Of a stretch of DNA of 64,000 nt, positions 8,086 through 13,928 are shown piece after piece. The stretch spans positions 1,736,001 through 1,800,000 of the forward strand of contig NZ_CP063189.1 of NCBI RefSeq assembly GCF_028609805.1. Direction: 5' to 3'. Positions within the stretch are counted from its first letter, which is position 1; every line of letters begins with the position of its first letter. A program made the translations under genes and the position numbers. A model generated the notes under the pieces. It was not told where the DNA came from and did not search any database. It worked only from the letters and a program-made list of their open reading frames with translations. This DNA is from Corynebacterium massiliense DSM 45435 (GTDB lineage: Bacteria; Actinomycetota; Actinomycetes; Mycobacteriales; Mycobacteriaceae).

Positions 8086-8119
8086 TACCCCGTAGCCTGC
8101 ACAAACAGGTTACGGGGTA
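8086..8119 (+). terminator. element-borne terminator for tRNA-His
   Basis: TACCCCGTAGCCTG (8086-8099) pairs with CAGGTTACGGGGTA (8106-8119), 14 bp with one G-U and a 6-nt loop, followed after 5 nt by CTTTT. It lies just inside attL and so replaces the native terminator of the interrupted tRNA gene. Confidence 0.7.
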
Positions 8120-8136
8120 CATCGCTTTTCACGCCG

Positions 8137-8160
8137 GGTACGTTAAAGAGTACGTTATAG
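8137..8160 (+). promoter_or_regulatory. arm-type integrase sites, attL side
   Basis: Two tandem 12-bp units, GGTACGTTAAAG (8137-8148) and AGTACGTTATAG (8149-8160), match repeats by the attR end and one at 16966-16977 just before the integrase start. This is the arrangement expected of arm-type tyrosine recombinase sites. Binding is inferred. Confidence 0.55.
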
Positions 8161-8230
8161 GTTCTAGAAATCCGGCGCTAGTCATGGGTTAAGGGTCAAA
8201 ATGTGTGTCTGGCTCGGCGTGTCGCTTGGG

Positions 8231-8434
8231 CTAGATTTGGCCTTTTTGGATGCCGATTGAATGGGTGTAGTTGGTGTCGATAGCGTTGTCGTAGAGGGTT
8301 GGTCGTCCTGTTTCGTGGTCGGCTTGGTTCTCGTTGTGGGTCAGGGTTTGTACTTTGGCGAGTTGGTCCTGGCCCCAGTTGGACTGTCTGGCGATTTCTA
8401 CGGGATCGTCGGGCAGTTTTGTTTTTAGATACAG
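8231..8434 (-). pseudogene. unrecognised C-terminal gene fragment
   Basis: About 67 open reverse-strand codons ending at TAG (8231-8233), reading KLPDDPVEIARQSNWG... and closing DTNYTHSIGIQKGQI. There is no start codon or ribosome site, and the frame is fused at about 8430 to unrelated sequence. It has the character of a real protein C-terminus left by a deletion. I do not recognise the family. Confidence 0.35.
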
Positions 8435-8568
8435 CCATCACGCTTGCCGACGTTTTCTCAGCCCCGCTCACTACCATTGAGAACGGTGGGCACTTCCTGG
8501 GGAGTGACGGTTACCTCGAATTTCCACAGTTGTGGCAGCACATTATGCAGTGGCTGCGCAGCCTATGA
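8425..8568 (+). pseudogene. alpha/beta-hydrolase C-terminal fragment
   Basis: The forward frame from about 8425 reads LDTAITLADVFSAPLTTIEN then GGHFLGSDGYLEFPQLW and ends at TGA 8566-8568. The NGGHF segment with its histidine followed by a helix is typical of the catalytic-His end of small alpha/beta hydrolases (YdeN/RBBP9-like). Only about 47 residues remain and the N-terminus, nucleophile and start are absent. It converges on the wHTH regulator gene, overlapping its 3' end by 6 bp. Confidence 0.55.
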
Positions 8569-8892
8569 GCCCTCTGTCATGGCTTTAAGTGCGGCAACGT
8601 GCTGTGCATAGGCTCCGGTTCCAGTCTGAGTCAACGCGACCCAGACGGCGTCTTTCGCGCGCGTGGAGCCATATTCGCGGGTGCGGCTGATATAGCCGCT
8701 GTCCTCAAGATGTTTCAACTGCTTGGAAAGCGTATCGGCGTGAAGCTCGGTGAGCTCTGCAAGTACGGCGTATTTCATCTGCCTGCCGCCGGTTGCGCCT
8801 GAATGGAACAGCGTGGCACAAATTTTGAGCCGATTGATGGGGTGGATGACCGGATCTAGCTTGGCTGATTGGTGCGTAGACTCCTTAGACAT
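8563..8892 (-). CDS. winged-helix transcriptional regulator
   Basis: 109 residues with IHPINRLKICATLFHSG..., LAELTELHADTLSKQLKHLEDSGYISRTREYG and ALTQTGTGAYAQHVAALKAM. This is a helix-turn-helix with beta wing and terminal dimerisation helix, as in small MarR/PadR-like regulators. Its start ATG overlaps the upstream membrane-protein stop by 8 nt, so the two form an operon. An array of ACTTGC/GCAAGT palindromes lies upstream of that operon (9332-9384) and is the likely autoregulatory operator. Ligand unknown. Confidence 0.78.
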   Translation of the reverse strand: MSKESTHQSAKLDPVIHPINRLKICATLFHSGATGGRQMKYAVLAELTELHADTLSKQLKHLEDSGYISRTREYGSTRAKDAVWVALTQTGTGAYAQHVAALKAMTEGS

Positions 8893-9289
8893 TGACGCCC
8901 TTTACGGCGGCATTGCGGTTCTCATACAACATCCATGCCATCGCCGTAGAGACAACAACGCCGCAGACAATCATCCACGGCCAAGTATCAGGCGTCGGCA
9001 CGGTGGAGAACATCATGGCACCTGGCAGCAGTACTCGTGACCAGGTGGCGCGATCATTACTCGGCCCCATATTGGGATTGACCCGAACGAAGGGGTTCGC
9101 AATCTTATCTTTGAGGAGATAGCCCAGAACGAACGTCGGTACAAGAACCGCGAGGCCGTACCACCATGACAGCTTGAATAGCGCGATACCGCCGCCGACG
9201 CCAAGCGCCACTATCGCCACCGCCCACCAGCTCTGTTTCCACGTGGTGCGCTTTTGAACGTCGTGAATGATCTTAAGGTCGTCGCTCAT
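8885..9289 (-). CDS. four-helix membrane protein, unknown function
   Basis: 134 residues from the ATG at 9289 (MSDDLKIIHDVQKRTTWKQS), which has a GGGAGAAGAAC ribosome site; the longer frame to 9355 would translate through the operator array. There are four hydrophobic segments: WAVAIVALGVGGGIALF, YGLAVLVPTFVLGYLL, VLLPGAMMFS and WPWMIVCGVVVSTAMAWML. No catalytic motif. It is coupled to the downstream wHTH regulator by an 8-nt overlap, a common pairing in which the regulator controls its own membrane partner. Function unknown. Confidence 0.75.
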   Translation of the reverse strand: MSDDLKIIHDVQKRTTWKQSWWAVAIVALGVGGGIALFKLSWWYGLAVLVPTFVLGYLLKDKIANPFVRVNPNMGPSNDRATWSRVLLPGAMMFSTVPTPDTWPWMIVCGVVVSTAMAWMLYENRNAAVKGVNV

Positions 9290-9743
9290 CGTTCTTCTCC
9301 CTAACGCCAACTTCCCTGGTTTGCAACTAAGGCAAGTGTAACACTTGCTGTACATGCAAGTCTAATGCTTGCCAAGTATGCAAGTGAAGGACTGTGCATA
9401 GTGAGAATGTAGCTACGCATGGGGGTCTAACGGGACTGGTGGTCTGCTACTGTGACATCTGGCAGACTTTTATTGACTGAGGCTCCGCAGGCCTTACATC
9501 ACCATCGGGTAGTGCCTTTGCTGGTTGTTCCATTGCGTTTGGTATCACCGCCGCAGTAGCAGCGTGGTCGGTTCTTTGGCATTGAGCCACCACACCACCG
9601 CCTACTACCACAGACTGGCAGCCACACCGGGGATTTACCGTGTTGAGGCCAGATATATGCCCCCAAAGCATATATTTCACGCTAACCTACAGGTCAGAAC
9701 CTAAAAATCCCCGATCCCAGACACACTTTCTAACCCTTAACCC
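9290..9743. promoter_or_regulatory. 454-bp intergenic region with ACTTGC/GCAAGT operator array at 9332-9384
   Basis: Upstream of the membrane protein-regulator operon lie GCAAGTGT-A-ACACTTGC (9332-9348, perfect palindrome), ACTTGC-N7-GCAAGT (9343-9361) and CTTGC-N7-GCAAG (9368-9384). These are likely binding sites for the wHTH regulator. The rest (9385-9743) shows no convincing gene; a 77-codon reverse frame at 9447-9680 has no recognisable features. Confidence 0.5.
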
Positions 9744-9980
9744 CTAGTCATCGTCACCGATCTCGATCACCTTCTCGGCAAGGTAGACCATCGGGCCGAC
9801 GATGAGTCCGATGACCGTCATGATCACGATCAACCAACCAACGGTCCCGTACCACGTCTCAGCGCCAGCGACGTGACTCCAGAGCGCCCCTAGACCGTCG
9901 GGGATGCCGAGGAACGTCATCACGCCGACGCCGAGACCGCCGATGGCAACGAAGCCCACGCAGGCCACAAGGATCGTCAA
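9744..9980 (-). CDS. small two-helix membrane protein
   Basis: 78 residues from TTG at 9980. Two membrane segments: ILVACVGFVAIGGLGVGVM and VGWLIVIMTVIGLIVGPMVYL, with an acidic tail. The TTG overlaps the TGA of the upstream 344-residue gene (TTGA), implying translational coupling. The pattern 'AETWYGTVGWLIV' resembles 'AESWKGHLGWGLLG' in the C-terminal membrane part of that upstream protein, suggesting the two derive from a shared ancestor or interact. Located at the end of the mobilization cluster. Confidence 0.65.
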   Translation of the reverse strand: MTILVACVGFVAIGGLGVGVMTFLGIPDGLGALWSHVAGAETWYGTVGWLIVIMTVIGLIVGPMVYLAEKVIEIGDDD

Positions 9981-11011
9981 TTCTCAGAACGAACACCCCA
10001 GTCAGTGTGCTCCCAAATCCACTTTGCGACGAACCAGATAGCACCGAACAAACCCGCCAGCACCGCTACACCTAGCAAGCCCCAGCCGAGATGACCCTTC
10101 CACGACTCAGCATCATGGGTACGCTGCCATATCTCGGGCAAAGCCAAATCCAGACCAAAGACCGAGATAGTCATACCAAAGACACCGGACACGACAACCA
10201 CAGCGAGGCAGAGAGTAGCGGCAAACAGCAAGAGACCAGCCACATTAACAGCACCAGCCTTTAACCGCTTGTCGATGAGGTCAGCAGTCTTAGCGGCTTC
10301 CTGAATAGAGGCATCCAAGCGCTCGCGCTCCTGGGCGAGACGCTCAACGCCATCATCAATCATGCGCTGAAAAGAGTCCTCATAACGACTAAAACTCTGG
10401 TTCATAGTCGTTTCCAGCCTCTTGTCCACCATCGGAGTCAAACGCCTCTCGATGCAGTCGCTCAGCCTCTCGACTGCGCTGTCGCTTAGACTCATAGGCC
10501 CCTCGCTTGCTTCGAGGACGGCCTGGACTAGAGTTCCCAGAGACGTCAGGGACTCGGCGATATCCGCCGCCCCGTTCGTCAGAGACTGTTTCTGATTTTG
10601 AATCGCTACCGGCAGTTGGGCCGCTGCTTCCGCGACCTTCGTCATCACGGCCACGGTCTGTTTTACTGCCTCGTTGTATTCCTCCGTTCCTACGGTTGTA
10701 TTCTTTAAGACCTTCAGTTGCTTGTCCAAGTTGGTCAACCAGGACTGCATATCCCCCAAGGTCTGCCCGTGGTTCTCGACTAGGGATGCCGTCGGGGAGT
10801 TCATCAACTCCCCGACGGAACTGGAGAGCTTCTTCACGTCCTGGCCGATTTTCACCTGCTGCTCGGACACGTGAACCACATCCTTGCGATGCCCCGCCAC
10901 AATCTCCTGAAGCTTCTTCACCTCCTGAGTAAGTTGATTCACCAGCTCCAAATTCTCGCCAGTATCCCGATTCTTCTTCCGACGCATATTCATCGGCATA
11001 ATCAAAGTCAC
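9977..11011 (-). CDS. coiled-coil membrane protein overlapping relaxase gene (MbeB/MbeD-like position)
   Basis: 344 residues from GTG at 11011 with AAGGA 5 nt upstream (in-frame ATGs at 10999, 10993 and 10987 are alternatives). The first about 230 residues are predicted largely helical and coiled (LELVNQLTQEVKKLQEIVA, repeated Q/E/K-rich heptads). They are followed by two membrane segments (VAGLLLFAATLCLAVVVVSG and GWGLLGVAVLAGLFGAIWF). The first about 620 nt lie inside the relaxase gene in another frame of the same strand, as mbeB and mbeD lie inside mbeA in ColE1-type plasmids. A role in relaxosome or membrane recruitment is inferred from that arrangement. Confidence 0.7.
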   Translation of the reverse strand: MTLIMPMNMRRKKNRDTGENLELVNQLTQEVKKLQEIVAGHRKDVVHVSEQQVKIGQDVKKLSSSVGELMNSPTASLVENHGQTLGDMQSWLTNLDKQLKVLKNTTVGTEEYNEAVKQTVAVMTKVAEAAAQLPVAIQNQKQSLTNGAADIAESLTSLGTLVQAVLEASEGPMSLSDSAVERLSDCIERRLTPMVDKRLETTMNQSFSRYEDSFQRMIDDGVERLAQERERLDASIQEAAKTADLIDKRLKAGAVNVAGLLLFAATLCLAVVVVSGVFGMTISVFGLDLALPEIWQRTHDAESWKGHLGWGLLGVAVLAGLFGAIWFVAKWIWEHTDWGVRSEN

Positions 11012-11960
11012 CTATTTCCTTAATATTTTCTTCTGTCTGCATTTTCAGTAGCTGGGCGCGAAGCCCGTCCAATGTGAAGTCAGCACCAAGACGCGAGCCA
11101 GCACTTGCGGCCCGAGCATTACCTTTACCGTTTGCACCAGTCACCCGGAGCACATCACCGTTGTCATCAACAACCGCGAAAGACGAGCGCTCACGTTTGC
11201 GCTTGCCACGCCCTTTACGTGAGAAGGAAAGGTGATACTCGGGCGCAATATCTTCCATCACGTCAAAGGCAGAGTTGATACCCTTTTCGCCATCGGCGTC
11301 CAGGGCCCCAGCAACACGGTCATCTTCAAGAAGTTCATCGATGCGATCGCGAGCAAACTCGCGCCAGTTCTCACGAGTTAATTCATCCAACGACAGCTCG
11401 GAGCCGTCAATATCAAGCCCCTTACCTTTAGCCATTCGCTCATCGCGCGAGTAGGACACCTCGTGCTGTTCCAGCACCTCCAACCCATACGACTCCATCA
11501 CAGCGTCGTTGACCTCCCGGACGTGCCAAGCATTTCCAGCACCCTTCGGGGCACCGTAACCAGTAATGCGGTCGTGATTGGCTATGAGAATGTGGTTGTG
11601 AACGTGGGCAGTATCGGTGTGAGTAGCAACAATCACGTCACACCCAGGGGCCACTACCTCCGCAAGAGCAAGCCCCGCAGAATGGGCACGTTCCACGTCA
11701 CGAGGCTTATCTGGATCAAATTCATCAGGGCTGAAAGATTGAATGACGTTGATGGTCTCATTGCGACGTTGCGCAGAGGCTGCTACGCGCTCCCGAACTT
11801 CCATCGCCCACGCCATCGGATTAGAGCCACGAGGGCCAACGACAGAGAGCGCGCTTGCGCGAACTTCGCCAGCCTTCATAGCCTTACGCGTCCCCCACAC
11901 GGCGTAGATAGTGGAAGCGACAGCACTCTTGGAGCGCTGCACTTTACTTACCGACATCAT
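10389..11960 (-). CDS. MOB_P-type relaxase
   Basis: 523 residues from ATG at 11960 (a second ATG follows at 11957), with AAGGCGG upstream. The relaxase metal motif HTDTAHVHNH (His114, Asp116, His119, His121, His123) fits HxDxxHxHxxI of MobA/VirD2-like enzymes. These nick oriT through an N-terminal tyrosine; KAVASTIYAVWG near residue 13-22 supplies a candidate Tyr. The C-terminal third (from about 300) is Gly/Ser/Arg/Glu-rich and low in complexity, and its DNA also encodes the overlapping coiled-coil protein. It overlaps mobC upstream by 17 nt. It would initiate conjugative transfer of the excised element when a helper supplies a transfer channel. Confidence 0.85.
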   Translation of the reverse strand: MMSVSKVQRSKSAVASTIYAVWGTRKAMKAGEVRASALSVVGPRGSNPMAWAMEVRERVAASAQRRNETINVIQSFSPDEFDPDKPRDVERAHSAGLALAEVVAPGCDVIVATHTDTAHVHNHILIANHDRITGYGAPKGAGNAWHVREVNDAVMESYGLEVLEQHEVSYSRDERMAKGKGLDIDGSELSLDELTRENWREFARDRIDELLEDDRVAGALDADGEKGINSAFDVMEDIAPEYHLSFSRKGRGKRKRERSSFAVVDDNGDVLRVTGANGKGNARAASAGSRLGADFTLDGLRAQLLKMQTEENIKEIGDFDYADEYASEEESGYWREFGAGESTYSGGEEASGDCGGASQGCGSRVRAAGENRPGREEALQFRRGVDELPDGIPSREPRADLGGYAVLVDQLGQATEGLKEYNRRNGGIQRGSKTDRGRDDEGRGSSGPTAGSDSKSETVSDERGGGYRRVPDVSGNSSPGRPRSKRGAYESKRQRSREAERLHREAFDSDGGQEAGNDYEPEF

Positions 11961-12324
11961 CAACCGCCTTCTCGATGTATTCGGCCAACCCATCGACGGC
12001 ATCGGGAATCTTGCGCAACCCAGGCACCACATCATCAGACCAGCCCATGACATGAGCCATGCGGACAACCTGATTCACGTTGACACCGATGCGACGAATA
12101 GCCGCCACGGCGCGGTCGAGAGCGTCACGCATCTCGACCACTTCCCGCGACACAGGAGCCGCTGTCCCACGCTCAGTTACATCGTCAGGCAGCCTACCCG
12201 CTAACGCGGTTAGGGCCAGACGCATAACTTCGCTTTCGGTGACTCCGAGAGCCGACGCGGTGCCACGCACCACCTCGGCTTCTTCGTCACCCAGACGCAC
12301 TGTCACTCGTCGCCCATTATTCAT
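11944..12324 (-). CDS. MobC-family mobilization protein
   Basis: 126 residues. N-terminal ribbon-helix-helix-like part (RRVTVRLGDEEAEVV...GVTESEVMRLALTALAGRL), then the MobC signature region RIGVNVNQVVRMAHVMG. MobC proteins bind near oriT and help the relaxase open the nick region. It lies directly upstream of the relaxase and overlaps it by 17 nt, the usual order. The 198-bp hairpin-rich gap upstream is the likely oriT. Confidence 0.82.
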   Translation of the reverse strand: MNNGRRVTVRLGDEEAEVVRGTASALGVTESEVMRLALTALAGRLPDDVTERGTAAPVSREVVEMRDALDRAVAAIRRIGVNVNQVVRMAHVMGWSDDVVPGLRKIPDAVDGLAEYIEKAVDDVGK

Positions 12325-12522
12325 TCTTCACAACTCCTCATTCCGTGCTAGTGGGCTACCGCCCACGTACCGCCGGCCTCCAGCCGCGCGAACAGTTTCG
12401 GCCTACTTCGTGGCCCCACTGCACGCGGCTTCCAACAGGCGGGGCCAGCATCACCCTTGTCGGACAAACGACCCTCCGGGTCGTGTCCTCCAGCGGGCTG
12501 CTGGCTAGGGGTGCTCCGCCCC
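12325..12522. other. candidate oriT region
   Basis: 198-bp gene-free gap upstream of mobC with several hairpins: GTGGGC-TACC-GCCCAC (about 12351-12366), ACGACCC-TCC-GGGTCGT (about 12468-12484) and CTAGGGG...CCCCCTAG (about 12506-12527). The position beside mobC and relaxase and the density of inverted repeats are typical of oriT. No nic consensus was recognised with certainty. Confidence 0.4.
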
Positions 12523-12906
12523 CTAGAACCCCTGGTTTCCGCTGACGAAGTCAGCGGTTGCTTCGCCGAAATCACTACCGTGATTTTCAGGCTCAGCGGG
12601 CGGGGTATCGTCACCCTCCTCCACGACAGTTTCACGGTCATCGTAGGAAGGCTCCTCACCCGCATCACCGTCACCGTTGGAAGGCTCTACACCCTCAACA
12701 ACCAAGAAGTAAAACTCCTTCATGTTGAGGCCTTCGTACTTAGCCCAACGTGACTGAGAATCGGTCGCACCTTCACGCAAAGCCTCGCCGACAATCCGGT
12801 CGGCTTCACGTTCCGCCTCGCGCAACTTCGCGGCAAGAGCAGTCTTCTGTTCCCGCAACTTCTGCGCGCGATTAACCGAACGTTCAATCTGATTACTAGT
12901 AGCCAT
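12523..12906 (-). CDS. coiled-coil protein with acidic tail, unknown function
   Basis: 127 residues. The N-terminal 60 residues form a basic/acidic coiled coil (RAQKLREQKTALAAKLREAE), the middle has YEGLNMKEFYFLVVEGVEP, and the last 50 are very acidic and disordered. The ATG follows the polymerase-extension stop by 2 nt, with GGAGCTTTAATC as ribosome site, so it is the next gene of the polymerase operon. The head resembles small accessory proteins of mobilization loci, but nothing diagnostic is seen. Confidence 0.6.
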   Translation of the reverse strand: MATSNQIERSVNRAQKLREQKTALAAKLREAEREADRIVGEALREGATDSQSRWAKYEGLNMKEFYFLVVEGVEPSNGDGDAGEEPSYDDRETVVEEGDDTPPAEPENHGSDFGEATADFVSGNQGF

Positions 12907-12908
12907 GA

Positions 12909-13922
12909 TTAAAGCTCCATTTCTGGGCCCTCAGGGCCCGGTTCAGTAGATGGGTTACGAGGCACAAACCGATGCTTCGGTTTGCGCCGTTGAGGACGCG
13001 CAGCAGCTTCAGCGGCGCGCTCCTTAGACTGCTTTTCGGCTTCGCGCCGCGCACGCTTAGCGCGTGCTTCTTCGACGCCTTTGACCACCTCGTCCAGGCG
13101 CTCAAAGTCAGGAGACGCGGCCACATCTTGAGGAGCCTTCATCTCGTTGATCGCCTTGATAGCAGGTTCCATATCGGGCAAATCAGCATTGGCAATACCG
13201 CCTGCCAAGTCATTGACAAAAGGCGCGTGACTGTCACTCATTTCTTCTTCTTCCTCCCGATTCAATTTATCGACCAGGGCGCGAACTTCATCCATATTCG
13301 CGTCACGTAAAACATTCTCGCGGCGGTTCCGTTTAGACATATGGTCCCACTGAGAACGGGTGAACTCGCCGGCCCCGAGAGAGGACAACCACTCAAGTTT
13401 GTCGCCGATCGTGAGACGCGAGGACGACAACTCAGGCACATCAATCAGCCCGGCTTTATGCGCAGCTACGATTTCAGACAACAGAGCACTGCCTGCAGTG
13501 CGGACTCGACGTCCACCCTTCGATCGGTACCTACGGTCCCAGTTACCCCAATCTCCACGAGTGCGAAGACAACCCGTCAGATGAACCGCACCCGGACGAT
13601 GGTTTTGAAGATGCCGGGCAATGCTGCGAGCTTTGTCGTAGTGCAACACGCTCAACCAGGGGCGGGTTGCAAACCCGCAGAGCTCGTTCCCATCAACGAA
13701 CGAGGACTCGAACGTCTCAGGGACAGGCTCACGCTTGAGGTCGTAGTCAAGCGTGGATAGCTCAGGCTCCCGCGCGACCAGTACACAGTCGAGGCGGTTC
13801 TCAGAACGTGACAGATACTTGAACGATGGGAACGTCGAGTAGGGGTTGGGGATTTTCCCGGTGCGCGACAGAGCGAGGTTACGGAAATACTCCCGCTCCT
13901 CAACAGTGCCGCGCTTTACACT
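12909..13922 (-). CDS. C-terminal extension of the PolB polymerase, reached by -1 frameshift
   Basis: The frame is open from 13964 to the stop at 12909-12911 but contains no ATG, GTG or TTG before 13655, so most of it cannot be translated by independent initiation. Read from the slip site it adds 337 residues (SVKRGTVEEREYFRNLALSR...) that look like a natural continuation: KIPNPYSTFPSFKYLSR, LSTLDYDLKREPVPETF and FATRPWLSVLHYDKARSIA, then a basic tail rich in Arg/Lys/Glu. A 248-residue product from TTG 13655 is possible. The joined protein would be 1183 residues. A plain indel mutation is the alternative. Confidence 0.7.
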   Translation of the reverse strand, partial: SVKRGTVEEREYFRNLALSRTGKIPNPYSTFPSFKYLSRSENRLDCVLVAREPELSTLDYDLKREPVPETFESSFVDGNELCGFATRPWLSVLHYDKARSIARHLQNHRPGAVHLTGCLRTRGDWGNWDRRYRSKGGRRVRTAGSALLSEIVAAHKAGLIDVPELSSSRLTIGDKLEWLSSLGAGEFTRSQWDHMSKRNRRENVLRDANMDEVRALVDKLNREEEEEMSDSHAPFVNDLAGGIANADLPDMEPAIKAINEMKAPQDVAASPDFERLDEVVKGVEEARAKRARREAEKQSKERAAEAAARPQRRKPKHRFVPRNPSTEPGPEGPEMEL

Positions 13923-13928
13923 TTTGGG
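13863..13928 (-). promoter_or_regulatory. candidate programmed -1 frameshift signal
   Basis: The reverse-strand mRNA has the heptamer C-CCA-AAA in phase (X XXY YYZ) at 13928-13922, one codon before the frame-0 stop GTG-TAA. After a 7-nt spacer, GCGCGGCA (13914-13907) pairs over 8 bp, one a G-U, with TGTCGCGC (13870-13863). Inside, GAGCG (13898-13894) pairs with CGCTC (13875-13871), stacking directly on the outer stem's 3' side. Slippery site, spacing and stem are the textbook arrangement for -1 frameshifting. Confidence 0.65.

Noticed and set aside
8196..8477. 93-codon Arg/Thr-rich reverse frame
   Set aside because: It overlaps two better-supported gene fragments in other frames and has the repetitive basic look of a shadow.
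9447..9680. 77-codon reverse frame as a gene of the element
   Set aside because: No clear ribosome site, no recognisable features, and unusual Cys/Val/Gly content; support is too weak.
11463..12050. 195-codon forward frame opposite the relaxase
   Set aside because: Lies wholly within the relaxase, whose metal motif and coupling to mobC are clear; no features of its own.
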